Origin: Luteirhabdus pelagi
GTDB lineage: Bacteria; Bacteroidota; Bacteroidia; Flavobacteriales; Flavobacteriaceae
Length of the DNA: 64,000 nucleotides
NCBI RefSeq assembly: GCF_016827595.1
Contig: NZ_JAECMS010000001.1
Coordinates: 496,001-560,000 of the forward strand
Reading direction: 5' to 3'
Position numbers and translations under genes: made by a program. Below are positions 53,189-62,097 of this stretch, one piece after another (the first letter of the stretch is position 1; each line of letters opens with the position of its first letter). Below the pieces are notes generated by a model. It was given only the letters and a program-made list of their open reading frames with translations. It was not told the DNA's origin and made no database searches.

Positions 53189-54250
53189 ATGAAACTACTC
53201 AAGTACCTATTCTTACTCATATTAATCGTAGTGATTGGTGCCGCTATTTATTTTGCCACCAAAGATGGTTCCTTCGATGTTGCTGCTACCAAAACCATGG
53301 AGGCGCCACCGGAAGTAATTTATAATCAGGTGAAGGATTTTAAGGATTGGCCAGAATGGGGCCCATGGATTGCAGAGGATCCTGATATGCAAATAGATTA
53401 TGCCGAAAAAACGGAAGGAGAAGGCGCTTCCTATTCCTGGAAGAGTGAAAAAGTTGGCGATGGTTCTATGCGTACTACCAAAGTGATTCCTGCCAAGGAA
53501 ATCGAACAAGAAATAACCTTCAACACTCCCATGGGCGATAGCGACAGCGATATTTATTGGAAGTTCGAGGAAACCGATTCGGTTGGAAAGACAAAAGTGA
53601 CCTGGGGCATGAAGGGCGAACAATCCTTTATGGAAAAGGTATATATGAGTTTTCAGGAAGAAGACTTTGAAACTACGTTGAAGACGATGTTCGATAGCGG
53701 TTTGAGCAATTTAGAGGAAGTGGTAGAAGAAAGCATGGAAGCCTATTCCATCAATGTGGATGGTATAACCGAATATGGAGGAGGCTACTATATGTTTGTA
53801 TCGCAAGCCAGTAGCAGAAACGATATCGGAGCTAAAATGGGACCGATGTTCGGACAAGTAATGCAATATATGCAGCAAAACAACCTGCAGCAGTCGGGAC
53901 AACCTTTTGCTATCTATAATCAGGTGAATGAAGAAAGTAACTCGGTTATTTTTTCCGCTGCGATTCCCGTAAAGGAACGTGTGGTGGTCCCACCCGGTAG
54001 CAGTGTACAAAATGGATTTATGGAACCTGTACCGGCTCTGAAGGTAACGCTGAAGGGGGATTATACCAATATTCCTGAAGCCTACGAAAGAGCCAACGCT
54101 TACATGGCTGAAAACGGATTGCAGCCGAACCAGGACCGCAACATGTTCGAGATTTATGCGAACGATCCTGGGAACGTTCCAAACCCTGCCGATTACCTCA
54201 CCGAAATATATCTACCCGTTCAGAAACCTACCGAACCAGAACTTCCATAA
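53189..54250 (+). CDS. SRPBCC lipid-binding domain fused to GyrI-like effector domain
   Basis: A 353-residue protein with an N-terminal membrane helix (LLKYLFLLILIVVIGAAIYF). The SRPBCC domain follows (AATKTMEAPPEVIYNQVKDF, then WPEWGPWIAEDPD), then from about residue 195 a GyrI/AraC-effector-like half (AYSINVDGITEYGGGYYMFV, and LKGDYTNIPEAYERANAYM). Both halves bind small hydrophobic ligands in other proteins; there is no DNA-binding part. Its TAA is followed without a gap by the crcB ATG (TAAATG). Confidence 0.82.
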   Translation: MKLLKYLFLLILIVVIGAAIYFATKDGSFDVAATKTMEAPPEVIYNQVKDFKDWPEWGPWIAEDPDMQIDYAEKTEGEGASYSWKSEKVGDGSMRTTKVIPAKEIEQEITFNTPMGDSDSDIYWKFEETDSVGKTKVTWGMKGEQSFMEKVYMSFQEEDFETTLKTMFDSGLSNLEEVVEESMEAYSINVDGITEYGGGYYMFVSQASSRNDIGAKMGPMFGQVMQYMQQNNLQQSGQPFAIYNQVNEESNSVIFSAAIPVKERVVVPPGSSVQNGFMEPVPALKVTLKGDYTNIPEAYERANAYMAENGLQPNQDRNMFEIYANDPGNVPNPADYLTEIYLPVQKPTEPELP

Positions 54251-54616
54251 ATGAAACAAGCGGCTTTGGTTTTTTTGGGAGGCGGATTGGGAAGTGTCCT
54301 CCGATATGTTATAGGAATATACCTCAACAGCACCAAAGATGATATTCCGTATGGTACTTTTCTAGCCAACATTCTAGGAAGTTTGCTTATCGGCTTGGTT
54401 TTGGGGTGGTCGCTCCGCAGCGAAACGCTTTCGCAAAATACCGTACTATTTCTCGCCACTGGCTTTTGTGGCGGCTTTACAACGTTCTCGGCCTTTGCCT
54501 ATGAAAATCATGTCTTTTTAAAATCGGGCGACTTTATGACCTTTGCCCTTTATACGATAGGCAGTTTTTGCATCGGATTTCTGGCGGTCTTTGCCGGCAT
54601 GTGGATGGTGCGTTAG
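54251..54616 (+). CDS. crcB: Fluoride channel CrcB/FluC
   Basis: A 121-residue membrane protein with four helices: GGGLGSVLRYVIGIYLN, YGTFLANILGSLLIGLVLGW, TGFCGGFTTFSAFAYE (the Phe-box and Na+ region), and IGSFCIGFLAVFAGMWM. As a dimer it exports F-. No fluoride riboswitch is seen upstream, because the gene follows the SRPBCC gene directly. Its TAG overlaps the convergent DUF1684 stop. Confidence 0.9.
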   Translation: MKQAALVFLGGGLGSVLRYVIGIYLNSTKDDIPYGTFLANILGSLLIGLVLGWSLRSETLSQNTVLFLATGFCGGFTTFSAFAYENHVFLKSGDFMTFALYTIGSFCIGFLAVFAGMWMVR

Positions 54617-55221
54617 TGCTTTTTGAACGCTTTCACCCCTGCTTCAATTCGAATGGCTAAATCGTTTTCCTCTGGAGGAATGGGACAGGAGTATCTCGGA
54701 TTATAAGCACAATATGGATTATACGCTTTATTGAAATCCAATATTATTGTGTCGCCTTCCGGAATATACGCATCTAAAAATCGGCCACCACCATAACTAC
54801 CATCGCCATTGGTTTCATCGGTAAAAGGTAAAAAGAGATAGTCTTTGTATTCGGGGTCTTCGTAGGGAGTGGTATTCTGATATAAATTGAGCTTTAACTT
54901 CTTTCCTTTTATGGTGAAGTGGGCTTCCCCATACTTCACATACTCAGGTAGCCTAGCCGTAGTCGTTGGCATAAAAAACGGTTCTTCATCGGGCGTTCGT
55001 TTGAAAGTAGCGGTAACACGGTAGGTTTCATCAATAGGAAAAAACTTCAACCCTTCAAACGTTTTAAAATCCTTCGCTGTTAGAATCGTTGTCTCGGCAG
55101 TTCCAAACTCCTTATTCTCCTTTTCTTGATAGTCCTGAACACTTTGTATGTAGGTTTCAGCATCTTGTGAATATGAAATGAATGAAATGGATAGCAGTAA
55201 TAAGAAAGCAGTGTTTTTCAT
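54613..55221 (-). CDS. DUF1684 secreted protein
   Basis: A 202-residue protein with signal peptide (MKNTAFLLLLSISFISYS, cut before QDAET). The DUF1684 core is clear: YVKYGEAHFTIKGKKLKLNL, LFLPFTDETNGDGSYGGGRF, and DFNKAYNPYCAYNPRYSCPI followed by PPEENDL, a conserved metal-like Cys/Asn segment. Function unknown. Confidence 0.86.
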   Translation of the reverse strand: MKNTAFLLLLSISFISYSQDAETYIQSVQDYQEKENKEFGTAETTILTAKDFKTFEGLKFFPIDETYRVTATFKRTPDEEPFFMPTTTARLPEYVKYGEAHFTIKGKKLKLNLYQNTTPYEDPEYKDYLFLPFTDETNGDGSYGGGRFLDAYIPEGDTIILDFNKAYNPYCAYNPRYSCPIPPEENDLAIRIEAGVKAFKKH

Positions 55222-55321
55222 ATGAATTCGTTTGCAGCAAGATACAATTCTACTTCATTTTAAAGAAAAAAAGGCTTCAATTGAAAAAATTGATTACTTT
55301 TACTTCAAATAAAAATCCGCG

Positions 55322-55396
55322 ATGAACACTCGTCAATATATTCGTATCCAACAGGTTGTGACCAAGGGTCATAACTTCGGGAGTGCTGTATATTGA
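55322..55396 (+). CDS. Putative 24-residue leader peptide before the MFS gene
   Basis: A short frame ATG-AAC-ACT to TGA encodes 24 residues starting MNTRQYIRIQQVVTKGHNFG and ending SAVY. It lies 27 bp ahead of a strong terminator hairpin, which in turn lies 18 bp before the MFS ATG. A near-consensus -7 box (TACTTTTA, 55295-55302) precedes it. The layout is that of an attenuation leader. Whether it is translated is not shown by sequence. Confidence 0.45.
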   Translation: MNTRQYIRIQQVVTKGHNFGSAVY

Positions 55397-55423
55397 TATT
55401 GAAACATAACAACAATCAATAGT

Positions 55424-55459
55424 AAAACGTCCCGATCAACATCGGGACGTTTTATTTTT
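55424..55459 (+). terminator. Strong terminator/attenuator hairpin in the MFS leader
   Basis: AAAACGTCCCGAT (55424-55436) and ATCGGGACGTTTT (55441-55453) pair perfectly over 13 bp with a CAAC loop, followed by ATTTTTA. It stands between the leader peptide and the MFS start at 55472. Confidence 0.8.
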
Positions 55460-55471
55460 ATATACCATCAG

Positions 55472-56710
55472 ATGAAAACGCTGTACCTACAATACCTGAG
55501 GAATTTTGAAGGCCTATCGAAGGAAATCTGGCTCTTATCGCTTATTACCTTTATCAATCGTGCGGGTGCGATGGTCATCCCTTTTCTATCGTTGTATTTG
55601 GTGAATGCGAAAGGTTTTACGCTACCTCAGGTGGGATGGATAATGAGTGCCTTCGGACTAGGTTCTTTACTAGGCACCTATGTTGGCGGTCGGCTAACCG
55701 ACACGATCGGATTTTATAAGGTCATTACGGTAAGTCTCTTTTTAGGAGGTATTGGGTTTATCCTATTACAATTCATCGATAGCTTCTATGGCTTCTGTTT
55801 AGGCATCTTTGCGCTCATTTTTGCAGCCGATGCGTATCGACCGGCCATTTTTGTTGCTTGTGAAGCGTATAGTAAGCCAGGAAATGTTACGAGAAGCATT
55901 ACCCTTATCCGATTGGCCATTAATTTGGGGTTTTCAATTGGGCCGCTTATCGGAGGAATAATTATCGCTAGCATCAGTTATCGCTCCTTATTTTGGATAG
56001 ACGGTATTACCTGTGTTTTAGCAGCTGCAGTATTATTCTTTACGTTGAAGCCAAAAAAGATTGTTCAGGAAGAAACTGTGAAACCAATAGCAAAGGAAGG
56101 AGTACCGCCGACGCGAAATCCTTTATTCCTATTGTTTATTTTTATCATGATCGCAAATACCGCTGCGTTTGTACAGTATTTTTCGGTAGTTCCACTTTAT
56201 TATGAAAAGGAATATTTGCTCACAGAAGATTTGATCGGCTGGCTGCTGTTTCTGAATGGAGCGCTTATAGTTTTATTTGAAATGCCATTGGTAGGTTGGC
56301 TTGATAGACGAAATATCTCGAAGACGAAAGCGACGCTGTGGGGTATTTTACTATTGGCAGCTAGTTTTTGGGTCCTTAACCTTGGCCATACAGTATGGCT
56401 ATTAATTCTAGGGATGATTCTTATGACATTGGGAGAGATGATAGGTTCACCATTCTCTAATGCTTTGGCACTAGAAATGGCTCCGAAGGGAAGAAAAGGA
56501 AGTTATATGGGGTTGTATAGCATGAGCTTTTCGGTATCTCATATGGTAGGCCACTCGAGCGGGATGAATCTTGCCGATGGCTATGGGTTCGACAGTACGT
56601 GGACGATGCTTTCGTTATTTTTGGTAGGAATCGCAGGTATTACGTTTTGGCTTCATATATTGTTGAAGCGAAAATCTACACCAACTGAGAACTACTTATC
56701 CAAAGGCTGA
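55472..56710 (+). CDS. MFS transporter
   Basis: A 412-residue major facilitator protein with 12 helices. Motif A is DTIGFYKV preceded by GGRL (VGGRLTDTIGFYKVITVSLF), and the second half begins after a basic loop (KPKKIVQEETVKPIAKEGVP). It resembles drug-efflux or sugar-efflux MFS proteins; no substrate can be named. The leader with a terminator suggests induction by a ligand that changes translation. Its 3' end overlaps the convergent small gene by 19 bp. Confidence 0.87.
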   Translation: MKTLYLQYLRNFEGLSKEIWLLSLITFINRAGAMVIPFLSLYLVNAKGFTLPQVGWIMSAFGLGSLLGTYVGGRLTDTIGFYKVITVSLFLGGIGFILLQFIDSFYGFCLGIFALIFAADAYRPAIFVACEAYSKPGNVTRSITLIRLAINLGFSIGPLIGGIIIASISYRSLFWIDGITCVLAAAVLFFTLKPKKIVQEETVKPIAKEGVPPTRNPLFLLFIFIMIANTAAFVQYFSVVPLYYEKEYLLTEDLIGWLLFLNGALIVLFEMPLVGWLDRRNISKTKATLWGILLLAASFWVLNLGHTVWLLILGMILMTLGEMIGSPFSNALALEMAPKGRKGSYMGLYSMSFSVSHMVGHSSGMNLADGYGFDSTWTMLSLFLVGIAGITFWLHILLKRKSTPTENYLSKG

Positions 56711-56931
56711 TCGTTGTTGCTTTTTTCTCGGATCGGTTCCGGTTGCTGTTGAAGTGCTCGTTTTTGGCGTCTAGATAGCAGAACGGAATCTAAACAAGAT
56801 AATATTAATCCAATTCCTGAAATTAAACAGATTATTCTTATAAGCGTTCCGCCGATAAGATCTAACCCTGAAAAGCCTAGTAAGGCAGTTACTGCTGTTA
56901 ATATTAAAAAATGAAGTGTATAATTTTTCAT
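56692..56931 (-). CDS. Small DUF1328-like membrane protein
   Basis: A 79-residue protein with two hydrophobic segments (YTLHFLILTAVTALLGFSG and LIRIICLISGIGLILSCLDS) and a basic, Gln-rich tail (RRQKRALQQQPEPI). The pattern F-x4-A-x3-ALLGFSGL-x-GG recalls DUF1328/YtjA proteins, which are stress-related membrane proteins. It overlaps the MFS gene by 19 bp at the 3' ends. Confidence 0.6.
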   Translation of the reverse strand: MKNYTLHFLILTAVTALLGFSGLDLIGGTLIRIICLISGIGLILSCLDSVLLSRRQKRALQQQPEPIREKSNNDQPLDK

Positions 56932-57014
56932 GATAATACGATCTTTTCATGCAATATAGAAAAGGATGCGGCCTATCATTATTAAGGAACTCCCAATTAA
57001 AATTCCTTTAACGA

Positions 57015-57458
57015 CTAGGAAACTGGGCGAATTTCATTGTTGGCCACCACGTGAGACAGCACTATCTGTGTCTTACACTCCCCATACACTATTAATTGAT
57101 CGATAAAACTCTCTAGATGTTGACGATTCTTTAACACCACTTCCATCACGATATTTTCATTCCCCGTTATACGGTAGCAGTTTAGCACCTCATTATAGGT
57201 CTGTACCTTTTCCAAGAATGGTTTCAATTTCCCCATAAAGGCTCGAATAGTAATAATTGCCTTAAGCTGATAACCGCATTCAAACGGAGAAACTACCGTT
57301 CTATATCCATGAATAAGTCCCGCATCTTCCATCTTTTTAATTCTTTCCGAAACCGCTGGGCTACTTATCCCTACCTTTCGACCAATAGCCGCATTGGATA
57401 GCCGAGCATTTTCTTGAATTAAATGAAGGATTTTCTGATTTATAGTGTCAATATTCAT
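57015..57458 (-). CDS. Lrp/AsnC family transcriptional regulator
   Basis: A 147-residue regulator: N-terminal winged HTH (TINQKILHLIQENARLSNAA, then IGRKVGISSPAVSERIKKME) and a C-terminal RAM domain (IITIRAFMGKLKPFLEKVQT). These bind amino acids and form octamers. Upstream AT-rich palindromes suggest self-control. Confidence 0.9.
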   Translation of the reverse strand: MNIDTINQKILHLIQENARLSNAAIGRKVGISSPAVSERIKKMEDAGLIHGYRTVVSPFECGYQLKAIITIRAFMGKLKPFLEKVQTYNEVLNCYRITGNENIVMEVVLKNRQHLESFIDQLIVYGECKTQIVLSHVVANNEIRPVS

Positions 57459-57502
57459 TTTAAATATTTTAAGCTAAAATAACATTATTTTTAAAGTAAA
57501 AT

Positions 57503-57512
57503 CAAATATTTG
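57503..57512. promoter_or_regulatory. AT-rich palindrome, possible Lrp operator
   Basis: CAAATATTTG is a perfect 10-bp palindrome, with a related TAAATATTTT at 57460-57469, in the 129-bp gap between the divergent Lrp and 57588 genes. AsnC-type sites are short AT-rich palindromes. This is a guess from position. Confidence 0.3.
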
Positions 57513-57587
57513 CTTTAATTTCATTAGTTGAAATGTATTTCCACTTAGTAAATTTGGAATACGAATTTTACAATACCCCAAGCTACA

Positions 57588-57983
57588 ATGGTACCGCCAT
57601 TTCCAAACAAATTACCGCATTCGCCTGTGCTTCAGAAGGCTCAGGAAATATTTACATTGTCACGAAATATTTCCCACTATTTTGTTGATGATTTAGCCCC
57701 ATTGCGTGCCGATGGCACCGAAGATCCCGATATTTATTTTAGTGGCGATATCGTTCAACAATCGGAATCGTTGGCGCCGGAAATTATGAAAGCGGAAAAC
57801 CATCCCTTTGCCGAGGCAAAACACCGGCATGCTGCTTCCGTTGCGCGACTTACCAATATGTTATATCGCAATTGTGAACGTTTGGAACGCTCGAACACCA
57901 ACGGGAAAGAGTTTGTTCGATTATTACGCGATGAGTTGAAAAAGTTTCGTCGCTTACAGCGTACGTGGACGCTTACACTTTAA
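57588..57983 (+). CDS. Uncharacterised protein upstream of the LigD genes
   Basis: A 131-residue soluble helical protein: LPHSPVLQKAQEIFTLSRNI, DDLAPLRADGTEDPDIYFSG, and a basic C-terminal helix (FVRLLRDELKKFRRLQRTWT). Several Arg/Lys residues at the end could contact nucleic acid. I recognise no family. It is 84 bp before the LigD-PE gene on the same strand, so a shared transcript is possible. Confidence 0.65.
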   Translation: MVPPFPNKLPHSPVLQKAQEIFTLSRNISHYFVDDLAPLRADGTEDPDIYFSGDIVQQSESLAPEIMKAENHPFAEAKHRHAASVARLTNMLYRNCERLERSNTNGKEFVRLLRDELKKFRRLQRTWTLTL

Positions 57984-58067
57984 AATTCCCTTTTTCTTTA
58001 CATTTTTTAAAACGTCCTTAACAGCCTAACCTCCTATTTGTATGTACCTTCTCCCTAAAAATTTAGC

Positions 58068-58664
58068 ATGGGGAAAGATGACTACACCAATAAACGCGAC
58101 TTCAATAAAACGAAAGAGCCAAAGGGAGGTTTGAAAAAAGGAAATCCTGACACACCCGTGTTCGTAATTCAAAAGCATGATGCTACCAATCTTCACTACG
58201 ATTTCCGTTTAGAAATTGACGGCACGTTGAAGTCATGGTCGGTACCCAAAGGCCCCAGCACCGATCCTTCAGTAAAAAGGATGGCAATTCCAACAGAAGA
58301 TCATCCCTTAGAATATGCCGATTTCGAAGGAACAATTCCGGAAGGTGAATATGGTGGTGGAACTGTCATGATTTGGGACCGTGGGACTTTTAAAAATATC
58401 AAAAAGAATGATGAAGGTGAAGAAATTGACTTATTGAAGTCGTACGATATGGGTACTGTTGAAATTTCCCTTCAGGGTGAAAAATTGAAAGGAGCCTATG
58501 CATTGATTAAGATGAAGAGTGGCAATATGAAAGGAAACTGGCTCCTGATAAAACAAGATGACGAAGAAGCGGATGCCAGACGAAATCCAACTAGTACTCA
58601 AAATAAAAGTGTGGTTAGTAACCGAACCATGAAACAAATTGAAAAAGAAGATTCCGCCAAATGA
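58068..58664 (+). CDS. ligD (PE part): LigD 3'-phosphoesterase domain, stand-alone gene
   Basis: A 198-residue protein equal to the PE domain of DNA ligase D: FVIQKHDATNLHYDFRLEID, LKSWSVPKGPSTDPSVK, EDHPLEYADFEGTIPEGEYG and GGGTVMIWDRGT. H37, H43, D45, R47 and H79 match the spacing of the metal and catalytic residues of P. aeruginosa PE (offset 5). It trims 3' ribonucleotides and phosphates at breaks. Its TGA overlaps the next ATG (ATGA). Confidence 0.88.
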   Translation: MGKDDYTNKRDFNKTKEPKGGLKKGNPDTPVFVIQKHDATNLHYDFRLEIDGTLKSWSVPKGPSTDPSVKRMAIPTEDHPLEYADFEGTIPEGEYGGGTVMIWDRGTFKNIKKNDEGEEIDLLKSYDMGTVEISLQGEKLKGAYALIKMKSGNMKGNWLLIKQDDEEADARRNPTSTQNKSVVSNRTMKQIEKEDSAK

Positions 58665-59668
58665 AGTCGCTAAAACAAATACTTTCAGAAAAAGCATATA
58701 CCAGATGTGAGTCAAAATCTTTCCCTGGCTTTGTTTCGCCTATGTTAGCCACTTTGACCGATGATTATTTCGACGATGAAGATTGGATCTACGAACGAAA
58801 ATTGGACGGAGTTCGTACCTTAATCACACTGAAAGATGGCGTTGCTACCTTATGGTCACGAAATGAAAAGCAGCTTTCCAACAGTTATCCAGAAATTAAG
58901 GAGGCCTTTGAAAATGCAAAATTACCAAACCTAATTATTGACGGTGAAATAGTTGCTTTTGAAGGAAATGTAACGAGCTTTAGCAAGTTGCAGAATAGAA
59001 TGCAGATCAGCGACCCCGAAAAAGCGCAAAATACGGGAGTGAAGGTCTCTATCTACATTTTCGATATTCTCTATTACGATTCATACGACCTCACTGAGCT
59101 TTCACTACTGAACCGAAAAAAGGTACTTCGAGAGGTCATGCCGTTCGATGATCCTATTCGGTATACTTCCCATAGGAAAAAAGATGGAATCGAATTTCAT
59201 AAGGAAGCCTGCAAAAAAGGATGGGAAGGAATTATCGCTAAGGACAGTCAAGCTACCTATGTCCATTCGCGAAGCAAGAAATGGTTGAAGTTTAAATGTA
59301 GTAAAGGTCAGGAATTGGTCATTGGTGGTTTTACGGAACCCGAAGGAGAGCGCGTTGGTTTTGGTGCCATGTTGGTAGGCTATTATGAAGAAGATGCGCT
59401 TCACTATGCAGGCAAGGTAGGAACCGGTTTCGATGATGCGTTTCTTCAGAAATGGCGAAAAAAGTTTGATGCTATTAGCCGAAAAACGAGTCCGTTTGAA
59501 AATTTCGACGAAGACAATCAAGGGAAAAACCATTGGATTACTCCGAAGTATGTAGGTGAATTCGGCTTCACCGAATGGACGAATAGCAACAAATTACGAC
59601 ACCCGCGATTTTTGGGAATGCGGAAAGATAAAGCAGCAAAGGAAGTAACCAAAGAAGAACCAACATGA
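58661..59668 (+). CDS. ligD (LIG part): LigD ATP-dependent DNA ligase domain, stand-alone gene
   Basis: A 335-residue ligase: motif I with the adenylated Lys in WIYERKLDGVRTLI, NLIIDGEIVAFEG (III), YIFDILYYDSYDLTELS (IIIa), GWEGIIAKDSQATY (IV), SKKWLKFKCSKGQELVIGGF (V), and an OB domain ending LRHPRFLGMRKDK. It seals nicks or breaks in end joining. It overlaps PE by 4 bp and POL by 4 bp, each as ATGA. Confidence 0.9.
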   Translation: MKSLKQILSEKAYTRCESKSFPGFVSPMLATLTDDYFDDEDWIYERKLDGVRTLITLKDGVATLWSRNEKQLSNSYPEIKEAFENAKLPNLIIDGEIVAFEGNVTSFSKLQNRMQISDPEKAQNTGVKVSIYIFDILYYDSYDLTELSLLNRKKVLREVMPFDDPIRYTSHRKKDGIEFHKEACKKGWEGIIAKDSQATYVHSRSKKWLKFKCSKGQELVIGGFTEPEGERVGFGAMLVGYYEEDALHYAGKVGTGFDDAFLQKWRKKFDAISRKTSPFENFDEDNQGKNHWITPKYVGEFGFTEWTNSNKLRHPRFLGMRKDKAAKEVTKEEPT

Positions 59669-60474
59669 AAATAGCTGGCGTAGAAATATCACATCCCGAT
59701 AAAATTCTTTTTCCAACGAAAGAAATCACCAAAGCCGATATGGTGAAGTATTACGCTTCCATAGCCGATAAAATGCTTCCCTATTTGAAGGGTAGACCAC
59801 TAACCTTACGACGCTTTCCCGATGGTGTTGATACTGATGGATTCTACCAAAAGAACGCATCGGATTACTTTCCCGATTTTATTAAAACCGTACAGATAGA
59901 AACGAAAGAAGGCAGTAACACACAAGTATACTGCAATTCAAAAAAGAGTTTGATTTATTTGGCAAATCAAGGGACTATTTCCTTTCACATCTGGCTATCG
60001 AAACGCGACAAGCCGGAAAAACCAGATAAGGTGGTTTTCGATTTAGATCCACCTGCCAATAGTTTTGATAAGGTGAAAAAAGCTGCCAAAAAAATAGGAG
60101 ACTTTCTAAAAGATAATGGCAAAGACCCAAATTTAATGACCACCGGGAAAAGTGGCTTTCATATTTGGTATACCGAGCGCCGCACGCAAACCTTCGATGA
60201 ACGACGAGAAACCATTAAAGCCTTAGCCGATGAAATGGAACAGGCCTTCCCAGAATTGCTTACCACTGCAACGCGGAAAAACAAACGGAATGGAAAAATT
60301 TTTATCGATTACCTTCGCAACGCCTATGGCCAAACGAGTGTCTGTCCCTATTCGATTCGAGCAACTTCGGAAGCTGGTATCGCCACACCGATTGGCTGGG
60401 ATGAACTTTCAAAAATAGAAAGTGCTTCACATTATAATTTTGAGAACATTCAACGACGCTTAGGACAGCTTTGA
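59665..60474 (+). CDS. ligD (POL part): LigD polymerase/primase domain, stand-alone gene
   Basis: A 269-residue archaeo-eukaryotic-primase-type polymerase: [68 protein letters not shown] with the catalytic FDLDPP, and the [11 protein letters not shown] block. It fills gaps with ribo- or deoxyribonucleotides. Last gene of the PE-LIG-POL set. Its end overlaps the convergent symporter gene by 15 bp. Confidence 0.9.
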   Translation: MKIAGVEISHPDKILFPTKEITKADMVKYYASIADKMLPYLKGRPLTLRRFPDGVDTDGFYQKNASDYFPDFIKTVQIETKEGSNTQVYCNSKKSLIYLANQGTISFHIWLSKRDKPEKPDKVVFDLDPPANSFDKVKKAAKKIGDFLKDNGKDPNLMTTGKSGFHIWYTERRTQTFDERRETIKALADEMEQAFPELLTTATRKNKRNGKIFIDYLRNAYGQTSVCPYSIRATSEAGIATPIGWDELSKIESASHYNFENIQRRLGQL

Positions 60475-62001
60475 TATTCCTTTGATTACATTTTTATATC
60501 GAGATAGTTCTTCCCACACCTTCTTCCTCAAAAGAAACAGTCCGATCATATTGGGAACAAGCATAGCAAAAATCATCGCATCGCTAAAATCGGTAACTGC
60601 GCCCAACGTTGCTGCAGCGCCGACAACAGTAAAGCAACAGAATATAATTTTATAGGTGTATTCGGTTTTTTTACTTCTACCAAACAAATAACTCCATGCC
60701 TGATATCCATAATATGACCAAGAAATCATAGAAGAAAACGCAAAAAGGATTACGGCAAAAGACAGTAAGTATGGAAACCAAGAAATTCCCGTTTCTAAGG
60801 CTGTAGCCGTTAAGACCACTCCCTCTTCATCACTAAGCTGAGCCCCCACTTCTAATTGTCCGGTAATGATGAGCACCAATGCTGTCATGGTACAAATTAC
60901 TACGGTATCGATAAAAGGTTCCAATAGCGCTACAAGACCTTCACTCGCTGGGTATTTGGTTTTTACGGCGCTGTGTGCTATTGAGGCGGAACCAATTCCT
61001 GCCTCATTGCTAAAGGCTGCTCTTTTAAAGCCTTGGATAAGCACTCCGATAAATCCGCCCACTATTCCTTGAGGGTTAAAGGCACCATTCCAAATTTCCG
61101 CAAAGGCATTAGGAATCTGTTCATAGTTTAAGGAGAGAACCGTCACGCTAGCCAAAATATACATGACCACCATCGCGGGTACAACCTTGTCGGTTACTTT
61201 GGCAATTTTCTTTATGCCACCAATAATAACGACCCCGACAAAAATGGCCATGATCACTCCGAAGATCCATCCCTTCCCACTAATAAAACTGTTTTCGCCT
61301 CCCGTCACATATTCGAAAAGCTGAAATGCCTGATTCACTTGAAACATGTTGCCACCCCCAAACGAACCGCCAATACACATTATGGCGAAAACAATGGCTA
61401 AGAGTTTCCCTAACTTTTTTAGTCCCTTTTCCGATAGCCCTTTGCTTAAATAGTACATCGGACCGCCAAAAATTGTCCCGTTGGCGTTTACTTCGCGATA
61501 TTTCACACCAAGGGTACATTCTACAAATTTTGAAGACATTCCAAGTAATCCGACTAAAACCATCCAAAAGGTAGCGCCTGGTCCGCCGATGGAAAGTGCG
61601 ATGGCTACTCCAGCAATATTGCCGAGACCGACCGTAGCAGAAACCGCAGCCGTTAATGCTTGAAAATGACTGACCTCTCCTTCACCCTCTACCCGAATCG
61701 TGTCCGGATTGTCGCCTTCAACAGTAGCGACACTAGTAGACGCTTCAACCTGTTCATTTTTTTCAAATTCATCGTAATCGCCCTTCACCACTTTTATGGC
61801 TGTTAAAAAATGTCTGAAATTGACAAATTTGAAATAAAGGGTAAAAAAGCCAGCCCCTAGAATTAATACGATCAGTACCCAGGGAATCCCTACTTCATCA
61901 GTAATGGGTATTTCAGCAAAAATACTATCGACAAACCAACCGGTGGCTGCATCGAACGCTTGATTTATTTTTTCATCTAAGGTAAGTTCTTGAGTAACCA
62001 T
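60460..62001 (-). CDS. Alanine/glycine:cation symporter (AGCS family), copy 2
   Basis: A 513-residue symporter closely similar to the one at 2065-3699: [51 protein letters not shown] and [19 protein letters not shown] all correspond. Unlike copy 1 there is no signal-peptide-like leader: translation starts at ATG 62001 ([14 protein letters not shown]), and the frame upstream reaches TAA without a hydrophobic stretch. It is probably linked to the LuxR-type gene 96 bp upstream. Confidence 0.92.
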   Translation of the reverse strand: MVTQELTLDEKINQAFDAATGWFVDSIFAEIPITDEVGIPWVLIVLILGAGFFTLYFKFVNFRHFLTAIKVVKGDYDEFEKNEQVEASTSVATVEGDNPDTIRVEGEGEVSHFQALTAAVSATVGLGNIAGVAIALSIGGPGATFWMVLVGLLGMSSKFVECTLGVKYREVNANGTIFGGPMYYLSKGLSEKGLKKLGKLLAIVFAIMCIGGSFGGGNMFQVNQAFQLFEYVTGGENSFISGKGWIFGVIMAIFVGVVIIGGIKKIAKVTDKVVPAMVVMYILASVTVLSLNYEQIPNAFAEIWNGAFNPQGIVGGFIGVLIQGFKRAAFSNEAGIGSASIAHSAVKTKYPASEGLVALLEPFIDTVVICTMTALVLIITGQLEVGAQLSDEEGVVLTATALETGISWFPYLLSFAVILFAFSSMISWSYYGYQAWSYLFGRSKKTEYTYKIIFCCFTVVGAAATLGAVTDFSDAMIFAMLVPNMIGLFLLRKKVWEELSRYKNVIKGISKLS

Positions 62002-62097
62002 GGAGAAAGTATTTGTTTTCCGCCAAATTCTTTCAAAACGATCACAAAGAAAAGGTTAACCACTGCTTTAAATTTTCAACCCCTATGGTTAACCATA

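Noticed and set aside
54251-54616. Fluoride riboswitch before crcB
   Set aside because: The ATG follows the upstream stop with no gap and no such fold is seen.
58661-59668. LigD as a frameshifted pseudogene
   Set aside because: Both breaks are ATGA overlaps at domain borders with intact motifs on each side, which is more like real fission than random error; resequencing would still be decisive.
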